Of a stretch of 7,903 nt of DNA, positions 1 through 5,838 are shown piece by piece. The stretch lies in contig CALHTV010000113.1 in assembly GCA_938039765.1 (NCBI GenBank), forward strand, positions 1-7,903. Direction: 5' to 3'. Numbering within the stretch: position 1 is the first letter of the stretch; the number at the start of each line of letters is the position of its first letter. The stretch comes from an uncultured Dictyoglomus sp. GTDB lineage: Bacteria > Dictyoglomota > Dictyoglomia > Dictyoglomales > Dictyoglomaceae. Both the position numbers and the translations under genes were made by a program. The notes under the pieces were generated by a model. The model ran no database searches and was not told the origin of the DNA. It worked only from the letters and a program-made list of their open reading frames with translations.

Positions 1-505
1 GCCAGTAAACCATAACAAAGCTGTCGATGCAGCAAGACTACTTGGAATATCTTTTATGTGTTGTCATACCCCTGCAGATAATTGTGTCTCTACATATCTT
101 CAAAGACTTTTTGATTCTAAATCTCCTTACAATTTACAAGAGGTTTTAGAGATGTTGGAAGAGATTCCAGAATATAAAGAAGCAGGAAAAAGAAATAATC
201 CTCCTAAAATATTGGTTGGAGCTCCCAAAAATAGAGCTGGTAAAATTTTTGTTGATATGACAGGAGGAACAGAAGGTCCAGTTGAGGCAATCTCAAAACT
301 TGCAGATATAGGGGTAGGTACTATTGTAGGTATGCATATGAGTGAAGAGCACCGTAAAGAAGCTGAAAGACACCATATAAATGTTGTTATTGCTGGACAT
401 ATTGCTTCTGATTCTTTGGGGATGAATATTTTACTTGATCATCTTGAAAAAAATGGAATTGAGATTATAAATTGTTCAGGTTTTATTAGGGTTTCGAGAG
501 TGTGA
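1..505 (+). CDS. NIF3-like (DUF34) dinuclear metal-centre protein, C-terminal part
   Basis: The reading frame is open from base 2 to the TGA at 503-505, so the gene begins outside the window; 167 residues are visible. The ATG at 56 is internal, because recognisable family sequence (PVNHNKAVDAARLLGI) lies upstream of it. Two stretches match NIF3 metal-binding regions as I know them. One is an HTPADN segment just after the internal Met, comparable to the family's HT-x-x-D motif. The other is an AGHIASDSLGMN segment near the C-terminus, comparable to the GH-x-x-x-E/D motif. NIF3 proteins are conserved cytoplasmic, usually hexameric proteins that bind two metal ions; their biochemical role is poorly defined. 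The gene ends one base before the glycosyltransferase start, so the two are probably cotranscribed. The family call is from motif recall without a search. The N-terminal metal ligands cannot be checked because they lie outside the window. Confidence 0.68.
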   Translation, partial: PVNHNKAVDAARLLGISFMCCHTPADNCVSTYLQRLFDSKSPYNLQEVLEMLEEIPEYKEAGKRNNPPKILVGAPKNRAGKIFVDMTGGTEGPVEAISKLADIGVGTIVGMHMSEEHRKEAERHHINVVIAGHIASDSLGMNILLDHLEKNGIEIINCSGFIRVSRV

Positions 506-506
506 G

Positions 507-1670
507 TTGAATATGGTTAATAAAATTACAGTAAACATTATATCTGAGGCTCAAGCTTGGGGAGTTAAGGGGCAAGGGGTCTATACTGCTACCTTAGTGC
601 TTACTGAAGCATTGAAGAGAAGAGAAGATGTAGAGGTTTTTTTAAATGCTAATGGACTTTTTGATATTGCTCACTTACACACCCCTGGTCCCTATGCTAT
701 AAGTAAAGGGCTCTTTAGTGGAAAAAGAGTTATAATCTCTGCACATGTGATACCAGAGTCCTTATTAGGAAGTTTAGTCTTATCAAACTTATGGTTGCCT
801 TTAGCTACAACCTATTTAAAGAGATACTATAATTTAGCAGATTTAGTTATCGCCGTTTCTCCAAAGGTAAAAGAAGAATTAGAAGAAATTGGGGTTAAAG
901 CTCCTATTGTTTTTGTACCTAATCCTGTGAACTTAGAAAGATTTTATGAAAGTAAAGAATTGAGAAAAGAAGGAAGAAATAGACTAGGACTATCCGATGA
1001 AGATTTTGTAGCAATATCTTCTGGACAGATTCAGCCAAGAAAAGGTATCGATACCTTTATAGAAGTAGCTCAAAAATTACCTTTTATTAAGTTTGTATGG
1101 GTTGGAGGTCAACCTTTCTCTATTTTGACAGCTGGATATTTGGAGATGAATGAAAAAATTAAAAAAGCTCCTCCAAATGTTATTTTTACAGGTTTAGTGC
1201 CTTATGAGGAAATGCCTATTTATTTAAATTCTGCTGATATTTTCTTCTTCCCATCTTTTCAAGAAAATTTTCCTATGGCAGTTTTAGAAGCCGCATCTTG
1301 TGGGTTGCCTTTACTCTTAAGAGATAATCCAGAGTACAGAGAGCCTTATAAAGATTGGTATATCCCTGCAAAAAATAATGTTGAGTTTCAAAATTATATT
1401 TTAAGATTATACGAAGATAATTCCTTCAGGGAGGAATATAAAAAGAAAGCTCTAAGGCTTGCTCAAGAGTATAATGCAGATAATGTGGCTAAAACAATTG
1501 TTGAAGTTTACAGAGAGGCTCTTTCTAAACCCCCTCGAATGAAAAGAGATTTTCTTACTTTAGAAATATTAAGAGAGGAATGGAGAAGGCTTTTCTTAAA
1601 CGTTAAAAATAAAAATTCTCTCCATTCCTCTCAAAGGAAAAGAAATTATTCAGACTTCAAGGACTTTTAA
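507..1670 (+). CDS. GT4-family glycosyltransferase, probably glycolipid (diacylglycerol glycoside) synthase
   Basis: This 387-residue retaining GT-B glycosyltransferase transfers a sugar from a nucleotide-sugar donor. Residues 21-26 (KGQGVY) form the N-terminal glycine loop, and HLHT at 57-60 follows. The C-terminal donor domain starts near GQIQPRKG (173-180) and carries an E-x7-E motif at Glu253 and Glu261, typical of family 4. The GQGV loop, the GQ-Q-RKG segment and the VGGQPFS-ILTAGY region (199-211) recall Gram-positive CpoA/BgsA-type enzymes that glycosylate diacylglycerol lipids, so the acceptor is likely a membrane lipid (inference). No transmembrane helix is evident; such enzymes are peripheral on the inner membrane face. 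The start is TTG 507 (GAGAG six bases upstream) or ATG 513; both are plausible. The last ~45 residues are basic and contain an inverted repeat. The stop lies 21 bp inside the converging gene. Confidence 0.8.
   Translation: MNMVNKITVNIISEAQAWGVKGQGVYTATLVLTEALKRREDVEVFLNANGLFDIAHLHTPGPYAISKGLFSGKRVIISAHVIPESLLGSLVLSNLWLPLATTYLKRYYNLADLVIAVSPKVKEELEEIGVKAPIVFVPNPVNLERFYESKELRKEGRNRLGLSDEDFVAISSGQIQPRKGIDTFIEVAQKLPFIKFVWVGGQPFSILTAGYLEMNEKIKKAPPNVIFTGLVPYEEMPIYLNSADIFFFPSFQENFPMAVLEAASCGLPLLLRDNPEYREPYKDWYIPAKNNVEFQNYILRLYEDNSFREEYKKKALRLAQEYNADNVAKTIVEVYREALSKPPRMKRDFLTLEILREEWRRLFLNVKNKNSLHSSQRKRNYSDFKDF
1573..1632. repeat. 14-bp perfect inverted repeat inside the glycosyltransferase 3' end
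   Basis: The arms are GAGAGGAATGGAGA (1573-1586) and its exact reverse complement at 1619-1632, separated by a 32-base AT-rich loop. The repeat lies within codons for residues 356-376 of the glycosyltransferase and begins 18 bases past the stop codon of the converging minus-strand regulator. Read on the minus strand, the second arm is followed by TTAATATTT, a weak T-rich run. Read on the plus strand, it is followed by A/G-rich sequence. It could therefore form the 3' end structure of the minus-strand operon, although the loop is long for an intrinsic terminator. Confidence 0.55.
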
Positions 1671-2243
1671 AAGTAATTTTACTAAAACTTTTCTTTCTTC
1701 TACTGCTAGTTGATTTAGAGATCTTATATATTCCTCAATATAATTTTTTATTCTATTTTGCGGAATAATCTCGTAAAGTTTTTTCCCTGCATATCCTATC
1801 ACTAAAAGAGGAAGGATTATTAAGAGTATCTCTATATTGCCTTGAAATATATTTGAAATCAAACTCATGGTCGATCTTAATTCTTTAGATGGTCTAAGAT
1901 CTTTTAGTAACAAAAATACTAAGGACAAAATCACAAGAATAGGATAAGAATATTTATTAAATTCTTGAAGTTTTAAGGGTATATCAGTATTTATAGTTTC
2001 TATAAGTTCTTCTTTAGGTTTAAAGAATACTTTACCTCTTCCCTTTTTGTTTTTAACTGAATTTTGGAGAAATACCACATCTACATAACCCTCTTTGAAA
2101 AGGTTTTGAAGTATATCGTAGGCTGTTGCTGGACTTACCGAGAGCTTTTTGGCAAGCTCTACATAGTGTATGGGTCTATTATATTTTTCATATAATTCTT
2201 TTAACCCTTCTAAAAATTGCCTTCGCCTTTCCGTAAGACTCAT
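1650..2243 (-). CDS. Membrane-anchored winged-helix transcriptional regulator
   Basis: The product is a 197-residue protein in two parts. Residues 1-75 form a winged helix-turn-helix: helical TERRRQFLEGLKELYEKY, then IHYVELAKKLSVSPATAYDILQNLFKEGYV at 25-54, then a basic wing (KNKKGRGKVFFKP). The layout resembles MarR/DtxR/Rrf2-like DNA-binding domains without matching one closely. Two hydrophobic segments follow, about 99-115 and 136-152, separated by a loop of about 20 residues. A charged C-terminal tail (153-197) ends the protein. This gives a two-helix membrane hairpin with the DNA-binding domain and tail predicted in the cytoplasm. Such architecture suggests a one-component sensor of a membrane or envelope signal (inference). 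The ATG lies two bases after the radical SAM stop, with AGGAG about ten bases upstream inside the end of that gene, so translation is probably coupled. I do not recognise a named family. Confidence 0.75.
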   Translation of the reverse strand: MSLTERRRQFLEGLKELYEKYNRPIHYVELAKKLSVSPATAYDILQNLFKEGYVDVVFLQNSVKNKKGRGKVFFKPKEELIETINTDIPLKLQEFNKYSYPILVILSLVFLLLKDLRPSKELRSTMSLISNIFQGNIEILLIILPLLVIGYAGKKLYEIIPQNRIKNYIEEYIRSLNQLAVEERKVLVKLLLKVLEV

Positions 2244-2245
2244 TA

Positions 2246-3625
2246 TTAATCAACTCCTACTTTTTCTTCTTGTTCAGAAAGACTGCCATCGAATTCCTCT
2301 TTCCATATAGGATTTAGTACTCTTCTCACTCCTTTAGCGTATTCATCTAAAATATCAGCAAACTTAGTTATAACATCGTCAGCTCCCGGATGGGTTGGAT
2401 GTGCACCTGTTTTCTCTACAATCTCTCTTAATATCCATGGGGAGTCAATAATCATACAAGGAAGGAGTAGATTCTCATGGAAAGGTTGTCTTTTTCTAAT
2501 TTCTTTAAAGAAATCAGAATTAAGCACTTCAACAAGGCTTTTCTCTTTAATATTATCTACAGCAAAATGAGTAAAAATACAAGGTTCTACTTCTCCTTTA
2601 TGATTTATGTGTAAATATCTTCTTCCTGCAGCAATACATCCTCCTACATAAGGTGCATCATTCCAAAAGTCCATTGGATAAATAGGTAAGTGACCTCTGA
2701 TTTTTCTAATAAATTTTCCATACTCTGCTCTTTGTTCGGGAGTTGGCATAAGAGAAGGATCATCATCTTTTCCAACAGGCATATATAGGAAGGTCCATCC
2801 GAAGAAGGCACCCTTATCAGAAAGCCATTGATAAAATTCAGGATTAGTAACAGCTTCAAAATTGTATCTTGTTAAGGTTATTGAATAGCCAAAGGGTATA
2901 CCTGTCTTTTTTAAAAGTTCCATAGCATATAAAACTTTTTCATAAACGCCTTTACCTCTTCTATAGTCGGTCTCTTCTTTGCCTCCCTCTAAAGATAATA
3001 CAGGCACAACGTTTTTGCTTTTCCAGAATTCTTCAATTTTCTTATCATCAAGGAGGGTTGCGTTAGTAAATATCTGGAAGACGGAGCGAGGATGTTTGTT
3101 TACTATATTTAATAAAGGTTGATACACAAAAGGTTCTCCACCCAATATGGTGTAGAAATAAGTGCCTATACTTTCCCCTTCATTGATAATTCTCTCTACA
3201 ATTTCTGGAGGAAGATCGTCATTTTTAGTATAATTTCCTGCATAACATCCTAAGCATTGCAAATTACATCTCATGGTAGGACTTATAAGTATAGTATAAG
3301 GGGTTGGAATTTCTCTTTTTTGATTCTCCTTATCAAAGTAAATCCAAAAGAAAAATACATTGACTATTAAGTTTGTAATAACCTTTGCAGTATAATTCGG
3401 ATCATAATCTGTAAACACACGATGGATAAGCCTTTGTACAGCTGGATCTTTACTTAGGTATTCTTCTACAGTATTTAAAATCTTGTCTGTTCCCTCATCT
3501 GGACTTACTTTTTTCAAGAAATTAATAAGTTTTGGAATTCTTCTTTTGTAATCTTTAGCTACGTATTTATAAAGATTTTCAAAAACTATATCCCCTAGAT
3601 ACATTTTTAATTTTAGACTATTCAT
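2246..3625 (-). CDS. Radical SAM protein with SPASM/twitch-like C-terminal domain
   Basis: This 459-residue radical SAM enzyme reductively cleaves S-adenosylmethionine at a [4Fe-4S] cluster. The cluster motif C-x3-C-x2-C is Cys120, Cys124 and Cys127, in a typical SPTMRCNLQCLGCY setting, and GGEP (162-165) is the SAM-binding motif. The N-terminal ~110 residues are an extra helical region with a hydrophobic stretch at about 82-97 (ending VNVFFFWIYF), which could touch the membrane. The C-terminus has GGCIAAGRRYLHINHKGEVEPC (residues 328-349, key Cys330, Gly344 and Cys349), the usual opening of a SPASM/twitch auxiliary-cluster domain, plus one later cysteine, Cys390. These six are the only cysteines in the protein. 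The start is set at ATG 3625: AGGGGGTGAT lies just upstream, and an upstream in-frame ATG at 3697 falls inside the promoter -35 box. The substrate is unknown. Peptide modification and lipid chemistry are both possible; context favours the membrane. Confidence 0.85.
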   Translation of the reverse strand: MNSLKLKMYLGDIVFENLYKYVAKDYKRRIPKLINFLKKVSPDEGTDKILNTVEEYLSKDPAVQRLIHRVFTDYDPNYTAKVITNLIVNVFFFWIYFDKENQKREIPTPYTILISPTMRCNLQCLGCYAGNYTKNDDLPPEIVERIINEGESIGTYFYTILGGEPFVYQPLLNIVNKHPRSVFQIFTNATLLDDKKIEEFWKSKNVVPVLSLEGGKEETDYRRGKGVYEKVLYAMELLKKTGIPFGYSITLTRYNFEAVTNPEFYQWLSDKGAFFGWTFLYMPVGKDDDPSLMPTPEQRAEYGKFIRKIRGHLPIYPMDFWNDAPYVGGCIAAGRRYLHINHKGEVEPCIFTHFAVDNIKEKSLVEVLNSDFFKEIRKRQPFHENLLLPCMIIDSPWILREIVEKTGAHPTHPGADDVITKFADILDEYAKGVRRVLNPIWKEEFDGSLSEQEEKVGVD

Positions 3626-3628
3626 AGA

Positions 3629-3638
3629 ATCACCCCCT
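3629..3638 (-). promoter_or_regulatory. Ribosome binding site fixing the radical SAM start
   Basis: On the minus strand the sequence reads AGGGGGTGAT, then three bases, then ATG at 3625. It matches the 16S anti-Shine-Dalgarno complement except for one G in place of A. No comparable site precedes the upstream in-frame ATG at 3697. This site, together with the promoter position, decides the start codon. Confidence 0.85.
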
Positions 3639-3640
3639 AA

Positions 3641-3660
3641 ATAACCAAAATAACCAAAAT
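3641..3660. repeat. 9-bp tandem repeat in the radical SAM 5' untranslated region
   Basis: Plus-strand ATAACCAAA occurs twice head to tail (3641-3649 and 3650-3658), followed by AT, the start of a third copy. On the minus-strand transcript it reads TTTGGTTAT twice, between the predicted transcription start (about 3662) and the Shine-Dalgarno sequence. It may be a regulator or RNA-binding site, or simple slippage. Confidence 0.6.
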
Positions 3661-3668
3661 TTTGTAGT

Positions 3669-3697
3669 ATTATATAGCATGGTTCGTAAAAAGTCAA
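3669..3697 (-). promoter_or_regulatory. Sigma-A type promoter of the radical SAM-regulator operon
   Basis: On the minus strand a -35 box TTGACT (3697-3692) is followed by a 17-base spacer and a perfect -10 box TATAAT (3674-3669). Transcription should start near 3661-3663, leaving a leader of about 36 bases before ATG 3625. The spacing and near-consensus boxes imply a strong housekeeping promoter unless repressed. The promoter also rules out translation starting at the upstream ATG at 3697. Confidence 0.8.
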
Positions 3698-3727
3698 AAA
3701 ATCTAATTAATGTTTTTTTTGAATTAT

Positions 3728-3740
3728 TTTCTTTAAGAAA
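3728..3740. promoter_or_regulatory. Palindromic operator candidate between divergent promoters
   Basis: TTTCTTTAAGAAA is a perfect inverted repeat, with 6-bp arms around a single central T. It lies between the two outward-facing -35 boxes (minus-strand box ending at 3697, plus-strand box beginning at 3755). The related sequence TTTTCTTTAGA recurs at 3807-3817 on the plus strand and at 3880-3870 on the minus strand. The position suits a shared operator, and the nearest candidate protein is the winged-helix regulator encoded in the minus-strand operon. This assignment is inference; AT-rich palindromes also arise by chance. Confidence 0.4.
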
Positions 3741-3754
3741 CTATTAATCTTTTG

Positions 3755-3782
3755 TTGACATATTTTAAAAGAAGCTTATAAT
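3755..3782 (+). promoter_or_regulatory. Sigma-A type promoter of the ABC importer operon
   Basis: A perfect TTGACA (3755-3760) is followed by a 16-base spacer and a perfect TATAAT (3777-3782). Transcription should start near 3789, which leaves a long leader of about 120 bases before the binding-protein ATG at 3913. The strength fits the high expression expected of a solute-binding protein. Confidence 0.8.
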
Positions 3783-3806
3783 ATCAGTAAAACGATTGTA
3801 TGATAG

Positions 3807-3880
3807 TTTTCTTTAGAAGGAAGGGGGATGGATAAAAAGAGAGGTTTTACATAAAGTTTTAAAAGCTTCTCTAAAGAAAA
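3807..3880 (+). promoter_or_regulatory. Long leader hairpin upstream of the binding-protein gene
   Basis: Left arm TTTTCTTTAGA (3807-3817) is exactly complementary to TCTAAAGAAAA (3870-3880). The stem extends outward by a G-U and an A-U pair. With a 2-base bulge, AAG (3817-3819) can instead pair with CTT at 3866-3868. The enclosed loop of about 52 bases holds the candidate leader peptide frame. The right arm ends about 15 bases before the GGGGGG ribosome binding site of the main gene. The stem is AT-rich, so its stability at high temperature is uncertain, and no run of T follows, so it is not a simple terminator. Confidence 0.45.
3828..3854 (+). CDS. Candidate 8-residue leader peptide (MDKKRGFT)
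   Basis: A very short frame, ATG 3828 to TAA 3852-3854, encodes MDKKRGFT. It sits in the importer leader, 58 bases before the binding-protein start. It is preceded by AGAAGGAAGGGGG, giving AAGG about seven bases from the ATG, a strong ribosome binding site. Part of that site lies in or next to the left arm of the leader hairpin, so ribosome loading and hairpin formation may exclude each other. Neither the small size nor the composition shows a homopolymeric attenuation codon run. Translation is unproven, and the purine-rich stretch may serve another role. Confidence 0.35.
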   Translation: MDKKRGFT

Positions 3881-3912
3881 TTTTAAAAAGGTTTTAGGGG
3901 GGTTGAATAATA

Positions 3913-5796
3913 ATGAAGAAAAAATTGTTTTTTGTATCCCTGATTTTATTAATATTTGTGAGTTTTTCTCAGGTTAGTTTCTCTCAATTGGCTCCTAATG
4001 TAGTAAGAAGCGAAACATTGATAGCCAACATACTAACAGGAAGGGTAGTATCTCCAGATAACTTTAATGTATGGACTACTGCATGGAGGACTCCTGATAG
4101 AGGTATTCAACAGTTAATGCTTGAACCATTATGGATTGTTGATCCTGCAACAGGTAAGGTAATTAATGCTTTAGCTGCAACTGCTCCTCAATATAGCAAA
4201 GATTTTAAATCGTTAACTATAAAACTGAGAGCAGGTTGTTATTGGAGTGATGGAGTGGAAATTACTGCTGATGATCTTATTTACCATATAGAGCTTGCGA
4301 AAAGTAATAGCGCGATGGCTTATCATGCTTCTTTCCAAGAAGTGGATAAGATAACAAAAATTGATAAATATACTGTAAAAATAGATCTCAAAGAGCCTAA
4401 TGCAAGATTTCATACTTATTTCTTAGATAGATGGGGTGCCTGCAGACCACTTCCTAAACATATATTTGAGAAACAAAAAGATCCTGTAAGTTTTAATTTT
4501 AATCCCCCTGTGAGTTCTGGACCTTATGTACTCCATAGTTATGATCCAGGTGGTTATTGGGTACTCTGGCAAAGAAGGGAGGATTGGCAAAGAACTCCAA
4601 CAGGGAAACTTTTTGGAAGGCCTCAACCCAAATATGTACTGTTCTATTATGCTGGTCCAACAGAAAAGCAGGTTCTTGCTTTGAATAACAATCAATTAGA
4701 TATGGCAGATTTAACTATGGAAGGATTAAGGTCAGTATTGCAAACTAACAAGTATGCAAGAGCATACATGAAAGATTATCCGTATATTGTGAACGTAGAC
4801 CCATGTATAACAGGTATTTACTTTAATACAGCTAAAGCTCCTTACAATAATAAAGAAGTGAGATGGGCACTTACTTTAGCCATAGATATTGTTGAATACT
4901 TAGCTACTGCTTTTGATGGGGCTGCTACCATGGGGTCTTTGCTTGTACCACCAACTCCTGCTTATACAAAATGGTATTATGAACCTTTAGAAAGCTGGTT
5001 AAAGAATTTCACCATAACTGTAGATGGACAAAAGTTCAAGGTATTTGATCCTGATGCTCCAATGAGACTTGCTGAATATGCTAGAAAGCGAGGATACAAT
5101 GTACCAAATGATCCTAAGACTATAAGACAAATCTTTGGAATTGGATGGTTCAAGTATGCTCCAGATGTAGCAGAAAAACTCCTTATTAAGAATGGATTCA
5201 AGAGAGACAAAGATGGAAAATGGTTGCTTCCTGATGGTAAGCCCTGGAAGATGACGATTCTTGCTCATACTAATCCTGCTCATCCAGACTTTAGGAATGG
5301 ATTTGCTGCATCTCAACAATGGAAGAAATTTGGTATTGATGTAGAAGTGGTGACTACAGAGCAGAGGCCAACACTATTGCAGAATGGTGATTTTGATGCA
5401 TGTTCTGATTGGCCAGCTACTGAGCCGTGGGGTGGTCATCCTGATCTATATAGAACCTTCAATTCTTGGAGATCCGAATATGTAAGACCAATAGGTGAAA
5501 TAACCTTTGGTCATCCTAGTAGATGGTCTAGTAAAGCAATGGATAAAATTATAGAACAGTTAGCAAATACAGATTGGAACAGTGTAAAGGTGAGGACTTT
5601 AGGAATGGAAGGTTTAAAGATTGCATTCTCAGAAATGGCTGGAATTCCAACATGCTCCTATCCTGGAATTGCATGCTATAATGAGTACTACTGGACCAAC
5701 TATCCAACTCAAGAAAATGCATACTGCATACCATACCATCATTGGCCTAATTTCAAGTATATGTTGCCATTCTTGAAACCTACAGGGAGGAAGTAG
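3913..5796 (+). CDS. ABC transporter substrate-binding protein, family 5 (peptide/oligosaccharide)
   Basis: This 627-residue exported receptor captures a solute outside the membrane and delivers it to the permeases encoded downstream. Residues 1-25 form a signal peptide: MKKK, a hydrophobic core LFFVSLILLIFVSF, then a probable cut near SFS-QLAPN. No lipobox cysteine is present, so lipid anchoring is not supported. Family 5 hallmarks are LRAGCYWSDGVEITADD (105-121), the KYTVKIDLKEPNARF segment (152-166) and GIYFNTAKAPYNNKEVRWALTLAID (301-325). The family average is near 500-550 residues, so this is a long member. The mature part has seven cysteines, unusual for an extracytoplasmic receptor. 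ATG 3913 is preceded by AGGGGGG with a 10-base gap. In thermophiles this family often binds oligosaccharides as well as peptides, and the ligand cannot be read from the sequence. Confidence 0.88.
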   Translation: MKKKLFFVSLILLIFVSFSQVSFSQLAPNVVRSETLIANILTGRVVSPDNFNVWTTAWRTPDRGIQQLMLEPLWIVDPATGKVINALAATAPQYSKDFKSLTIKLRAGCYWSDGVEITADDLIYHIELAKSNSAMAYHASFQEVDKITKIDKYTVKIDLKEPNARFHTYFLDRWGACRPLPKHIFEKQKDPVSFNFNPPVSSGPYVLHSYDPGGYWVLWQRREDWQRTPTGKLFGRPQPKYVLFYYAGPTEKQVLALNNNQLDMADLTMEGLRSVLQTNKYARAYMKDYPYIVNVDPCITGIYFNTAKAPYNNKEVRWALTLAIDIVEYLATAFDGAATMGSLLVPPTPAYTKWYYEPLESWLKNFTITVDGQKFKVFDPDAPMRLAEYARKRGYNVPNDPKTIRQIFGIGWFKYAPDVAEKLLIKNGFKRDKDGKWLLPDGKPWKMTILAHTNPAHPDFRNGFAASQQWKKFGIDVEVVTTEQRPTLLQNGDFDACSDWPATEPWGGHPDLYRTFNSWRSEYVRPIGEITFGHPSRWSSKAMDKIIEQLANTDWNSVKVRTLGMEGLKIAFSEMAGIPTCSYPGIACYNEYYWTNYPTQENAYCIPYHHWPNFKYMLPFLKPTGRK

Positions 5797-5838
5797 AAGG
5801 AAAAGTTTAAGGGTATAAGTTTCTTAAAATAGTTAAAA

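Noticed and set aside
56..505. ATG at 56 as the true start of the NIF3-like gene
   Set aside because: The frame is open to the window edge and family-like sequence lies upstream of this Met, so the gene is truncated by the window.
2644..2859. 71-codon minus-strand frame inside the radical SAM gene
   Set aside because: It is a same-strand frame-shifted shadow of a gene with clear motifs; its sequence shows no domain.
3626..3697. N-terminal 24-codon extension of the radical SAM frame starting at ATG 3697
   Set aside because: It overlaps a near-consensus promoter on the same strand and lacks a ribosome binding site; ATG 3625 has an excellent one.
3698..3912. A known riboswitch or T-box in the importer leader
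   Set aside because: I could not recognise any known conserved core; the region is too AT-rich and has only the simple inverted repeat described.
4213..5734. Five minus-strand frames of 61 to 106 codons opposite the binding-protein gene
   Set aside because: All are antisense to a strongly supported coding sequence, have no recognisable domains and look like random translation of the reverse strand.
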